From the NCBI GenBank assembly GCA_018651445.1, contig JABIDZ010000111.1:1-24694 (forward strand): a stretch of DNA of 24,694 nucleotides, given 5' to 3'. How positions within the stretch are numbered: the first letter of the stretch is position 1; each line of letters opens with the position of its first letter. Shown here one piece after another: positions 8,000-15,968 of this stretch. Origin of the DNA: Candidatus Iainarchaeum sp. (lineage in GTDB: Archaea > Iainarchaeota > Iainarchaeia > Iainarchaeales > JAAZKV01). Both the position numbers and the translations under genes were made by a program. The notes beneath the pieces are model-generated. The model saw nothing but the letters and a program-made list of their open reading frames with translations, was not told the origin of the DNA and ran no database searches.

Positions 8000-9531
8000 G
8001 CTTTTCCGCCCTCTGTTTCGTTTATCTTTTCTGCATCAATTTCTCTTTGTAAATTGTTTCGCATAAAATAAGTTTCAGATATTTGTCTTGTTTTTAGATT
8101 AACCATTGGAAATACTCCTGGTGTTGGGTGGTGACCAATCTTTTTTTGAAAATCTGTTTGTGCTTCCCAAGTTCCCCCATTAATTACGGTTGTCCCACGA
8201 TACGTCCCATAACCATTGTGATGCATGTCGCCAATCCACACTAAGTCCGGCACTTCTTTGATAACCATGTAATCTTTACTTTCAGGAACATATGGATTTC
8301 TACCACCATATTTTGGCATCAAATCTCTTTTTTTAAGTAGTTCAATCATTCCTTCATGCGGTTTATCCATTTCAAGAAAAGACACATTCGAAATTAAATC
8401 GTGGATACTTGCTCCATGATAAATCAAATTTTTTAGTCCTTCGGTTTCTACCCACGAAGGAGAAGAAATAAAATGAAAGTTTCTTTGTGCGTACAAACGA
8501 GGCATAAATTCTTTTGGAATAGCTGGTTGTGGTTCTGCACGTCTTACTGCGTCGTGTTGCCCTGGACAAATGAATATTTGGATGTACTCAGGGATTTGTA
8601 ACATCACGTCTTCAAAAGCTTCGTATTGTTTGTAAAGATCTTTTATAACAAGTTCATCGAATTGCCCCGGATAAACTCCTACTCCTGAAACGTTATCTCC
8701 GTTAACAAATAAGTATTGTAGTTTTCCAACCTTGTCTTTTTGTTTTTCAGTTAAACCTTCTCCGTTAAGAAACTTGAGCCATTTTGCAACAGGCTTTTCA
8801 AGATACGTGTTACTACCAATATGAAAATCTGATGTTCCTCCAGAATAAACTTCGTCTTGGATTGATCTTGGACTACCGATTGGAAGGTCTGGCCAATAAA
8901 TTTCTTTTATTATAATAAAGTCGTCACCGATTTTTGCGCCTTTTATTCCAACAACATTGTCTTCTAAAACTCGTTCGCCTTTTTTCATTAGTTCTTTGTC
9001 TCGCTCCATTATCAAAACAATACACTTTGCTTCAAGATCTTCTATTTCATACGCGATGTGATTATTCTTTGTAGTCCATTTTTTGTTAACCATTCCAATG
9101 ATATCAACATTCTCGTTTTTTGGAATTGCTTTTAGACTAGATATGTCTGTTGGAGAAAGATTATGTCTTTCTTTTAGCATATTTGAGAGTAATTTAAATT
9201 TGCTTCTAAACAAACGCAAGAAATCATCGACTTTTCCTTCACAATGACTTTGTCCAGTAACATCATATTCAGTCATTATCCTAAATTCAGGCGCACGATC
9301 TTTTGCTTGTGCGTTAAAACTAGACTTCCTTATTTCTATACTAGGTTTTGTTTGAGACATTTTTGTTCGAGTTAACTTTTTTTCAAGAATATGCGGTTCA
9401 ACAAATAATTGCCCGTCTTTTTCTAGTTCATCAAGAATACTCGCCCAATTATCTTGTTTTTGTAATAAAGAAATAGCTTCTTTTGAAACGATAAGGTTTT
9501 TTTGTTCAGCGTATTTTAGAATTTCTTCCAT
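7996..9531 (-). CDS. polB: DNA polymerase D small subunit DP1 (3'-5' exonuclease)
   Basis: 511 residues from the ATG at 9531; a TTG at 9552 would add seven. DP1 is the calcineurin-like phosphoesterase that proofreads for DP2. After an N-terminal helical region and an OB-like region, the metal-binding motifs appear in order: SDFHIGS (D235, H237), GDNVSG (278-283), PGQHDAVR (GQHD 324-327), YHGASIHD (371-378) and GDMHHNG (434-440). The third motif reads GQHD where many phosphoesterases have GNHD. It lies between the UPF0147 gene (25-base gap) and DP2 (4-base overlap), so the three form an operon. Confidence 0.96.
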   Translation of the reverse strand: MEEILKYAEQKNLIVSKEAISLLQKQDNWASILDELEKDGQLFVEPHILEKKLTRTKMSQTKPSIEIRKSSFNAQAKDRAPEFRIMTEYDVTGQSHCEGKVDDFLRLFRSKFKLLSNMLKERHNLSPTDISSLKAIPKNENVDIIGMVNKKWTTKNNHIAYEIEDLEAKCIVLIMERDKELMKKGERVLEDNVVGIKGAKIGDDFIIIKEIYWPDLPIGSPRSIQDEVYSGGTSDFHIGSNTYLEKPVAKWLKFLNGEGLTEKQKDKVGKLQYLFVNGDNVSGVGVYPGQFDELVIKDLYKQYEAFEDVMLQIPEYIQIFICPGQHDAVRRAEPQPAIPKEFMPRLYAQRNFHFISSPSWVETEGLKNLIYHGASIHDLISNVSFLEMDKPHEGMIELLKKRDLMPKYGGRNPYVPESKDYMVIKEVPDLVWIGDMHHNGYGTYRGTTVINGGTWEAQTDFQKKIGHHPTPGVFPMVNLKTRQISETYFMRNNLQREIDAEKINETEGGKA

Positions 9532-9556
9532 TTTTTCCCATCTGGTTCGCAAAGAT

Positions 9557-9796
9557 TTATTTCATCTTTTCTTTCGCTTCTTCAACCAGTGAGATTACAT
9601 GCCAAATATCTGTTCGAGTATGCTCAGGCATATTTACGTCGTTACTAATATCATCTAACAGATACACTGCTTCGCTTAAACTAGTAACTGTGTTTGTTTT
9701 TGCTTTCCCAAGAGCTTCTTCCACTTTTGCGCGAATGTTTCGCGGAACGGCTCTATCATCGAGAATTTCGTCCATTATTTCTATTATTTCATTCAT
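9557..9796 (-). CDS. UPF0147 family protein
   Basis: 79 residues. The acidic helical sequence with EILDDRAVPRNIRAKVEEA near the N-terminus is the hallmark of the archaeal family UPF0147, whose function is unknown. The ATG at 9796 is chosen over an upstream in-frame start because a GGTGA site lies 5 bases before it. It is the first gene of the transcription unit that continues into DP1 and DP2, which hints at a link to replication, although position alone does not prove this. Confidence 0.85.
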   Translation of the reverse strand: MNEIIEIMDEILDDRAVPRNIRAKVEEALGKAKTNTVTSLSEAVYLLDDISNDVNMPEHTRTDIWHVISLVEEAKEKMK

Positions 9797-9866
9797 TTTA
9801 TTCACCAGTGTCAGTGCAAACAATTAAATTAAAATCCGCGTGACCAATAGACTTAGATAAGCAAAT

Positions 9867-9876
9867 TATTTTAAAG
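9867..9876 (-). promoter_or_regulatory. TATA-like box of the UPF0147-DP1-DP2 operon
   Basis: Minus-strand CTTTAAAATA in the 90-base gap before UPF0147. Transcription starting about 26 bases downstream would give a leader of about 45 bases that contains the GGTGA site. Confidence 0.4.
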
Positions 9877-9886
9877 GAAATAGGAA

Positions 9887-10633
9887 TTAGTCTATTTTCC
9901 AACTTTCTGCCATTAGCGTTTCATACCGATCTAGCCAACGTAATAATTGTGCTTTCTTTTGTTCACCCATTTGCATTTTTCTCAATCTACGCCTTAATTT
10001 ACGAGGATTATCAATTCTTGGTTCAAAAAACATTGGTGCATGAGGATTTGCAATCGAAACATTCGATGCATTTCCTGTAGGAAAAATGACAAGTGGTTTT
10101 AACATATAAATTGATGAGTGTGAATCGATTCCAAGACCATGCATTTGACGAGTTAATGCGCGAATTACTTTATTTTTCTTCACTTTCGCTTCATGTATCA
10201 AAAATTCGTGAGATTCATATTCATGCCCTTTTATTTGGGTTGTACCCTTTTCGTGTAATAATAATCGCATGTATTCTTTTAATTCAGGATTTAGTGGCAC
10301 TTCATTAAAATGCAATAATGATCCGTTTACAAGTTCTTCAACACCCCTTATTCTTGGAACGTTTTTGGGAAATAATTCTCGGATAATCTTTAACTCATAG
10401 AATTTTGCGCGAACTGGTTTACCCCGCCCATCACCTAATCTATGCGCTACAAGGTCGCCCCTTTCATTAAAAAAAAGTCTACGTGGCATACTGCCCGCTT
10501 TTCTATATACAACTTTTAATTGCCCTCTTGCAAAAGCTTTTTTACTTGCTTGCCATTCATCAAACTTTACTTCTTTTGATATGAGTGCGCGCTGGGGTTT
10601 TTTGGGTAATTCGACGAACTTTCTTAATCTCAT
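9887..10633 (-). CDS. Unknown protein, paralogue B of a tandem pair
   Basis: 248 residues, basic, with no signal peptide or membrane segment. It aligns along its whole length with the next gene upstream (10630-11319). Shared segments are LPKK near the start, FARGQ-KV-Y, AKF-E-KII-LFP-N-P-IRG-EE, LNPELK-YM, GNASNVS-ANP--P-FFEP and LLRWLDRYE. The FARGQxKVxY start, a conserved Glu in an expected helix, and a late GNxSNV...FFEP segment recall a degenerate protein-kinase-like fold (glycine loop, helix C Glu, Asn and acidic metal site), but no intact kinase motif is present. The start overlaps the previous stop (ATGA). It differs from paralogue A by an insertion before GNASNV and a longer C-terminal tail. 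Confidence 0.8.
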   Translation of the reverse strand: MRLRKFVELPKKPQRALISKEVKFDEWQASKKAFARGQLKVVYRKAGSMPRRLFFNERGDLVAHRLGDGRGKPVRAKFYELKIIRELFPKNVPRIRGVEELVNGSLLHFNEVPLNPELKEYMRLLLHEKGTTQIKGHEYESHEFLIHEAKVKKNKVIRALTRQMHGLGIDSHSSIYMLKPLVIFPTGNASNVSIANPHAPMFFEPRIDNPRKLRRRLRKMQMGEQKKAQLLRWLDRYETLMAESWKID

Positions 10634-10645
10634 TTCAACAACTCT
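10624..10645. repeat. 22-bp direct repeat at the A/B gene junction, copy 1
   Basis: Identical over 22 bases to 11310-11331, 686 bases away. It covers the last codons of paralogue A, the ATGA overlap and the first codons of paralogue B. Confidence 0.85.
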
Positions 10646-11319
10646 TCATATCGGTCAAGCCAGCGCAATAATCGTTCTCTTCTTTTTGAATGCAACGTTT
10701 GAATATGTGCTCTCAAGTCAGTAGTGTTTCCAATTTTTGGTTCGAAAAAAACTGGCACATTAGGATTTGCAACCGAAACATTTGATGCATTTCCAAAAAA
10801 TACATTATCATCGATCCCAATTGCATACATGCGGTCTCCAATTGCACGTACGCACATATTTCCATGCACTTTTTCTGCATGTACCACATATGTATTTGAC
10901 TCGCGACTGTGCGCACCAATTTCTCCTTTCGGAAAAATATCTACTAACCGCCCCATATAATTTTTCAATTCTGGATTTAATTCAACTGCATCAAAATGAA
11001 ATAATGCCCCCCTCAACATTTCTTCCATCCCGCGTATTTTTGGCGTGTTGCGAGGAAATAAATCATTAATTATTTTCATTTCCCAGAACTTTGCATGCGC
11101 GCTTTTTCCATGCACACTATCCAATTTGTGCATAACAAGATTTCCACGTTTATCAAAAAACCTATTACCTATCCATCGTCCGTCCTTTGTATATGCTACT
11201 TTGTATTGCCCTCTTGCAAATGGTCTTCGTTCAGCTATCCAATCTTTAAATGCTGTTGTTTTTCTTATCAGTTGTTGTTTTGTTTTCTTTGGCAACTTGT
11301 GAAATACATTTAATCTCAT
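10630..11319 (-). CDS. Unknown protein, paralogue A of a tandem pair
   Basis: 229 residues, a full-length paralogue of the following gene; the shared segments are listed there. It starts MRLN against MRLR in its twin. Its ATG overlaps the NOG1 stop by 4 bases, and its own stop overlaps the twin's ATG by 4 bases, so NOG1, A and B must be cotranscribed and are probably translationally coupled. Its last residues (EELLK) match the end of NOG1 (AELLK), because a 22-bp junction is repeated at both ends of this gene. No function is recognised; a diverged kinase-like fold is a weak possibility. The context suggests, but does not show, a link to NOG1 and ribosome assembly. Confidence 0.8.
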   Translation of the reverse strand: MRLNVFHKLPKKTKQQLIRKTTAFKDWIAERRPFARGQYKVAYTKDGRWIGNRFFDKRGNLVMHKLDSVHGKSAHAKFWEMKIINDLFPRNTPKIRGMEEMLRGALFHFDAVELNPELKNYMGRLVDIFPKGEIGAHSRESNTYVVHAEKVHGNMCVRAIGDRMYAIGIDDNVFFGNASNVSVANPNVPVFFEPKIGNTTDLRAHIQTLHSKRRERLLRWLDRYEELLK

Positions 11320-11331
11320 TTCAACAACTCT
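11310..11331. repeat. 22-bp direct repeat at the NOG1/A gene junction, copy 2
   Basis: Identical to 10624-10645. It covers the last codons of NOG1, the ATGA overlap and the first codons of paralogue A, so the two copies bracket paralogue A. Confidence 0.85.
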
Positions 11332-12281
11332 GCTTTCAAATTGTCTAGTCCTTCTCCTTCAAGGATCATGAAGTTTCCTTCAAATGCTTTCTGTGCTTTT
11401 TTGATTTGTTCATCGCTAGCAACATCGGTTTTGTTTATTACTATGATGAACCCTTTGTCAGAAAAAAGCTTTTTTATTTCAGCAAAAAGGTTTTGTTGTT
11501 CAAGCATTTCTTGAAGAGGATCAACAACAAAAATAATTGTTCCTTTTAGATGTTGAAACGCACTAATCGCTTTTAGTTCGATGTTGTTTCGCTTACTAAT
11601 TGGTCGGTCAAGTAAACCAGGCGTGTCAATAACTTGGATTGGCAAATACTTTTTTATGAAAGAACCAACGTTCAATCCTTTTGTTGTGAATGGGTACGCA
11701 GCTGTTTTTGGTGTCGAAGTAGTTATCTTTCCCATCAAAGTACTTTTTCCTACATTTGGAAAACCTGCTAAAATATATGCTTCTTGATCTGCTTTTATCG
11801 AAGGTAGTTCTCGTAGTTTTCTTGCAGCGTCATTGTAAATAGTAATTGGTCCTTTTAATTTTTTTATCAATGAAGACACTCTGCCAAAGTATTCGCGAGT
11901 AAGATCTTTTGAATGTTGCACTGCGCCTTTCTCATAACGAATTTCTTTTAATGCAATAATTTTTTCTCTACGCATATTTTTGATTATTCTAACGGTTGCA
12001 GAAACTTTTGCAAGAGCAATTTTTGTTTCGTTAACGTCAATTACAAAAGTAAATAGATCTTTGTAAAACGGTTCTAGTTTGTCAACGCTTGGAAAGTCTT
12101 TTACTACTTTTAATAGCGTACTTTCTAGGAAATCATAAGGTGCTTCGATTTTCGCAATTTCTTTTCCTTTTATCGTGTAAAACGGAGTCTTTTGTTTTGC
12201 GTATGCTCCTGCCTTTTTTCGTGCTCGCGAGAAAGACGCTTCTAGTAATATATCCGGTTTTTCTATTAATTTTAGATTCAT
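11316..12281 (-). CDS. NOG1-family GTPase
   Basis: 321-residue GTPase of the OBG/NOG1 group, known in eukaryotes for a role in large ribosomal subunit assembly. The N-terminal 165 residues are helical, as in NOG1. The G domain follows: G1 GFPNVGKST (173-181), G2 YPFTTKGLNVG (Thr199/200), G3 DTPG (219-222) and G4 NKTD (283-286). It ends soon after the G domain, as archaeal NOG1 proteins do. The ATG at 12281 has a GGA-containing purine stretch upstream. It is the first gene of a leftward operon with the paralogue pair and is divergent from secF across about 140 bases. Confidence 0.92.
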   Translation of the reverse strand: MNLKLIEKPDILLEASFSRARKKAGAYAKQKTPFYTIKGKEIAKIEAPYDFLESTLLKVVKDFPSVDKLEPFYKDLFTFVIDVNETKIALAKVSATVRIIKNMRREKIIALKEIRYEKGAVQHSKDLTREYFGRVSSLIKKLKGPITIYNDAARKLRELPSIKADQEAYILAGFPNVGKSTLMGKITTSTPKTAAYPFTTKGLNVGSFIKKYLPIQVIDTPGLLDRPISKRNNIELKAISAFQHLKGTIIFVVDPLQEMLEQQNLFAEIKKLFSDKGFIIVINKTDVASDEQIKKAQKAFEGNFMILEGEGLDNLKAELLK

Positions 12282-12330
12282 TTTGCTTCAAATCCTTGTT
12301 TTTTGCGCAGATTTTTTGTCTGCCATTAAC

Positions 12331-12344
12331 TATTTAAGGCTTAA
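12331..12344. promoter_or_regulatory. Shared TATA-like region between NOG1 and secF
   Basis: TATTTAAGGCTTAA contains a near-symmetrical TTAAG-G-CTTAA. On the minus strand it gives CTTAAATA, about 50 bases before NOG1; on the plus strand TATTTAAG, about 85 bases before secF. It could serve one or both directions. Evidence is composition and position only. Confidence 0.3.
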
Positions 12345-12419
12345 GCAGTTTTTTAATTGTACGGACTGAGCAATTTTAATCGATTTTTGAAAAATTTGCT
12401 TTGTTTTGGGGTTGGAAAA

Positions 12420-13454
12420 ATGAATGATTTTTTTAAAGACAAATACAAGCAGTACATGCTAGTTCCTGCAATCCTACTTATTCCAATGTTATTTTTAATT
12501 TTTGTCGTTCCAGGGATCTCTCCAGGAATTGATTTGACCGGCGGAAACGTTATTATTGTTCGATCACAACAAGAACTAACCGAAGGCGGAGTTTTGAGTG
12601 CAATTGAAGGCTTTGATTTGCCCGAACTTCGAATCTCAACAATCACTTCACCCACAGGTTATGGTGCGTGGATACAATATAGCAAGAATCCATTGATTAA
12701 TGAAGCTGAAGAAGTCATTGCTCAAGCAGAAGCTAATCTAGAAAATGAAGTCGAATCTATTAGTCTTTCTAAACAAGTAATTAGTTTACTTGGTGGAGAA
12801 GATGCAGAATATGACAACGCAAAACTAGCTTTACTTGATGCACAAGATGTTTTAGCATCGTACAAAGAAGGGTTCTCAACTTCTTTACAAACAGCTTTAT
12901 CAGACGAACTTGGCCTTGGAGCAGATGTTGAATTCCAGAAAAGAGAAATTTCTCCTACACTTGGAGAAGCTTCATTACAAGGAATAATTAATATTTCTAT
13001 AATCGGTTTTATTCTAATTATTATAGTAATTTTTATTGCATTTAGACAAGTTGTTCCTTCAGCCGCAATCATACAAGCAATGATTTTTGATGTTGTTGCA
13101 GGTTTAGCCGGAATGGCGTTATTGAACATCCCTTTGTCATTGACTACTTTGCCCGCGTTATTAATGCTAGTTGGATACAGTGTTGATACAGACATTATGC
13201 TAACTTCAAGAATGCTAAAAGAAAGAAGTGGAACGCCGGGAGAACGAGCAACTACTTCGATGAAAACCGGTCTTACTATGACTGGAACAACACTTGCAGC
13301 ACTAGTTGCAATGATTCTAATTTCGTACTTCTATCAAATAGAAGTTATTTATCATATTTCAGCAATACTGTTCTTTGGATTGATCGGTGATGTTATTGCT
13401 ACTTGGTTAATGAATGCACCAATACTACTTTGGTTCGTGGAGAAGAAAAAATGA
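12420..13454 (+). CDS. secF: Preprotein translocase subunit SecF
   Basis: 344-residue membrane protein of the RND-like SecDF accessory complex, which helps export through SecYEG. One N-terminal membrane segment (about 11-29) is followed by the DLTGG motif of the SecD/SecF head domain, an extracytoplasmic region (about 45-185), then five membrane segments with VGYSVDTDIMLTSRMLKE, the SecF-type motif in the fourth segment. The ATG at 12420 is used rather than an in-frame TTG at 12357: it starts MNDFFKDKYKQYML just before the first membrane segment and has a GGTTGGA-like site. Its stop overlaps the secD ATG (ATGA). The order secF then secD is typical of archaea. Confidence 0.95.
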   Translation: MNDFFKDKYKQYMLVPAILLIPMLFLIFVVPGISPGIDLTGGNVIIVRSQQELTEGGVLSAIEGFDLPELRISTITSPTGYGAWIQYSKNPLINEAEEVIAQAEANLENEVESISLSKQVISLLGGEDAEYDNAKLALLDAQDVLASYKEGFSTSLQTALSDELGLGADVEFQKREISPTLGEASLQGIINISIIGFILIIIVIFIAFRQVVPSAAIIQAMIFDVVAGLAGMALLNIPLSLTTLPALLMLVGYSVDTDIMLTSRMLKERSGTPGERATTSMKTGLTMTGTTLAALVAMILISYFYQIEVIYHISAILFFGLIGDVIATWLMNAPILLWFVEKKK

Positions 13455-15094
13455 ATCTATTAAAAAATTGGCGAATCTTATTACTAGTAGTTGCTTTACT
13501 GTTTATTTGTGTCGTTGTTTTTGTTAATTTCGGTCACGACGACAAAGGATATTTAGAAGGAACTAATGTTAAGCTTGGACTTGATTTTGAAGGAGGAACC
13601 TTGTATCAAATCGAATTACAAGAAGCGGTGTCTGTTGAAGAAATAAATCGTATCGCAGTTATTATTTCTCAAAGAGTTGATCCATCCGGTTTAAAGGACG
13701 CAAGTATCACTCCAATTGGAAATCAATTTATTGTAATACAGATCTCGGAAACAAATCCTGCTGAACTTGAGAAAATCGAGTCAAGAATCAGACAACAAGG
13801 AAAATTCGAATCAAATCTAAACGGCGAAATCGTTTTCACTGGAGACCAAATCAAAAAGGTTCTTCGAGGAGACAATTCTTACGGAGTAAGAAAACAAGGA
13901 GACACTACTTTTGAATGGAGTTTACCTTTTGTATTAAACGAAGACGCAATTAATAGTTTTACCGAAAAAACTTTCCACCAATGTAGTGCAACAAGTTTTA
14001 CTCCCGACGGAAAACCAATTTATGATTGTGAAAAAACAATTTTCTTTTTAGATAAGCCAGACGCATTAATTGTTATTAGTGAAGACCAATATGCACTTGA
14101 CGAAGAAGCAATGTTTATCGGAAATCGATTATTAAATATTCCACAACAAACAGAAATTGAAGAAATTATAGAAGATTCTCAATTAAATGTAATCGTGTAT
14201 GACGGAAGCTTGGATGTTAATGCATTAGTTGGGATACAAACACAAAAAGCAATTGTTTCTTCCGACATAGGAAACGAAGTTGTAGTTGTGTTAGAAGACA
14301 ATGGATTTGAAGTTACTAAAGTTGAAGCGGTTGACAAACCATGGTTGTGGGACGTTATTAATGCTCAACAAGTAATTAGTTTAAGCGAAAGCATAACTAA
14401 TGAAGATGTTGCAGATATTGCGCACGCACAACAATTCTCAACGTTACGAATTAGTGGACAAAGAGAAGATGTTGAAACTGCTTTAAGCGATCTTGATGAA
14501 CTAGCAATTCTTTTAGAATCAGGTTCATTACCTACTCCTGTAAAAACAATTTCAAAAGAAACTATTTCTCCTTCTCTTGGAGAATCATTTAAATCATTAG
14601 TGATTTTAATGGGAATAATTGCGTTCATCGTTGTTGGAATCGTAGTAGCTATACGATACCGAATGGCTAAACTAGTAATTCCGATCTTTATCATTGGTGG
14701 TAGTGAAGTACTACTTAATCTTGGTTTCATGGTTTTGATACAAAGACCTCTTGACCTAGCCGCATTCGCAGGTTTACTTGCTGCAATTGGAACTGGAGTA
14801 GATTCCGAGATCGTTATTACTGATGAATTACTTGGAAAATCAAAGAAAATAAAAGAGTCTCTAATAAAGAGAGCTAAAGCAGCTTTATTTATTATTATGA
14901 CTTCTGCTTTCACTATGATTGCAGTTATGCTTCCAATTATATTCACGGCTAGATCTTATCCTGGAATTGACAAGCTATACGGCTTTGCAGTAGTAGCTAT
15001 TGTAGGTGCATTGATTGGTGTGTTTATTACACGGCCAGCATTCACTAAAATCATGGAAATCATAGTTGGAAAAATCGAGAAAAAGGAACGATAA
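13451..15094 (+). CDS. secD: Preprotein translocase subunit SecD
   Basis: 547-residue partner of SecF. The first membrane segment (about 9-26) precedes the motif KLGLDFEGGTLY and a large extracytoplasmic region (about 45-390). Five membrane segments follow, with GTGVDSEIVITDE in the fourth, corresponding to the SecD acidic motif. The ATG at 13451 overlaps the secF stop by 4 bases, so the pair is translationally coupled; an upstream in-frame start inside secF would add 16 residues with no support. The methyltransferase gene starts 2 bases after its stop codon. The bacterial fused SecDF form is not used here. Confidence 0.95.
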   Translation: MNLLKNWRILLLVVALLFICVVVFVNFGHDDKGYLEGTNVKLGLDFEGGTLYQIELQEAVSVEEINRIAVIISQRVDPSGLKDASITPIGNQFIVIQISETNPAELEKIESRIRQQGKFESNLNGEIVFTGDQIKKVLRGDNSYGVRKQGDTTFEWSLPFVLNEDAINSFTEKTFHQCSATSFTPDGKPIYDCEKTIFFLDKPDALIVISEDQYALDEEAMFIGNRLLNIPQQTEIEEIIEDSQLNVIVYDGSLDVNALVGIQTQKAIVSSDIGNEVVVVLEDNGFEVTKVEAVDKPWLWDVINAQQVISLSESITNEDVADIAHAQQFSTLRISGQREDVETALSDLDELAILLESGSLPTPVKTISKETISPSLGESFKSLVILMGIIAFIVVGIVVAIRYRMAKLVIPIFIIGGSEVLLNLGFMVLIQRPLDLAAFAGLLAAIGTGVDSEIVITDELLGKSKKIKESLIKRAKAALFIIMTSAFTMIAVMLPIIFTARSYPGIDKLYGFAVVAIVGALIGVFITRPAFTKIMEIIVGKIEKKER

Positions 15095-15096
15095 AT

Positions 15097-15942
15097 ATGC
15101 GTTGGGAAAGAGTCTGGAACGCCGCAGAAAAAGAACATAATGATAAAGCCGAAGGCGATGATTTTAGAAATCGACTTCTCGATAAGGATCCCGCCGAATA
15201 CTCTATTTATCACCATTATGGAATCGGATATATTCAAAACTTAGACGACATACTTAGTCGAAAGGATGAATCCGAGATTAAGAAAACAATTTATCAACTT
15301 GAAGCAGCAGAATCAACGTATTTAGTTGACTTAATGAAAAATGGAATAGATTCGACAAAAAAAGTTTTAGACTGCGGGTCTGGTTCCGGAGGCGTTGCAT
15401 TTGATTTATATAAATCAACACAATGTAATATCGATGGAGTTACTCTTGCCGAAAAACAGGTTAACTTTACAAATGCGTTGACAGCTAAAAATGGGGTTTC
15501 TGACAAGATAAAATTTCATTTAATGAATATGTTGGAATTAGATTTTCCAGACAATACTTTTGATTTAGCATTTAGCTGTGAAACAGACATGTACATCGAT
15601 TTAGATAAATTCTATACAAGTATTGCCAGAGTACTAAAAAAGGATGGCAAATATGCCATGATTACTTGGTGCCGGAGTGACGAACATATAACCAATAATG
15701 ACTACGCCGATAAAGTAGATGCATATTATGAAGTTAAAATGCAACATTTAAGTGCTTACAAAACTGCATTAAACACAGCAGGATTCAAAATATTAGAATT
15801 TAATGATTTGACCACCGAATCAGTAGATTATTGGAAAATTAGAAAAGAATCATCAATCTCTTCAGATGTGGATACCCCGTTCTTAGAAGGATTAACTAAT
15901 GGATACATAAAAGTTATTTCTATTCTAGCAGAGTTAGCTTAA
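15097..15942 (+). CDS. SAM-dependent methyltransferase, GPP C2-methyltransferase-like
   Basis: 281 residues. Motif I LDCGSGSGG (91-99) and the following DGV and EKQV (113-122) show a class I SAM methyltransferase. Outside the SAM core it carries YHHYGIG (38-44), NML (144-146), MYIDL (165-169), SAY (219-221), YWKIRKESS (245-253) and PFLEG (261-265). From memory, this same series occurs in order in geranyl diphosphate 2-C-methyltransferases of 2-methylisoborneol-making actinomycetes and cyanobacteria, relatives of sterol C-methyltransferases. An isoprenoid substrate is therefore likely, but which one is unknown; no terpene synthase is nearby. It starts 2 bases after secD with a GGA site (AAAAGGAACG) upstream. 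It could have been acquired from bacteria. Confidence 0.9.
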   Translation: MRWERVWNAAEKEHNDKAEGDDFRNRLLDKDPAEYSIYHHYGIGYIQNLDDILSRKDESEIKKTIYQLEAAESTYLVDLMKNGIDSTKKVLDCGSGSGGVAFDLYKSTQCNIDGVTLAEKQVNFTNALTAKNGVSDKIKFHLMNMLELDFPDNTFDLAFSCETDMYIDLDKFYTSIARVLKKDGKYAMITWCRSDEHITNNDYADKVDAYYEVKMQHLSAYKTALNTAGFKILEFNDLTTESVDYWKIRKESSISSDVDTPFLEGLTNGYIKVISILAELA

Positions 15943-15952
15943 TTATTTATTT

Positions 15953-15959
15953 AAAAAAA
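15953..15959 (-). terminator. Oligo-T terminator candidate after the archaeosortase-like gene
   Basis: Seven T on the minus strand, about 10 bases after the stop codon at 15969, in the short convergent gap with the methyltransferase gene. Confidence 0.4.
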
Positions 15960-15968
15960 GAACGATAG

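Noticed and set aside
12722..13195. Open frame antisense to secF (157 codons)
   Set aside because: It is fully inside secF, whose motifs are clear; the product is rich in Ser/Ile/Ala, as expected of an antisense shadow.
14365..14946. Open frame antisense to secD (193 codons)
   Set aside because: It is opposite the conserved membrane region of SecD and shows no family features.
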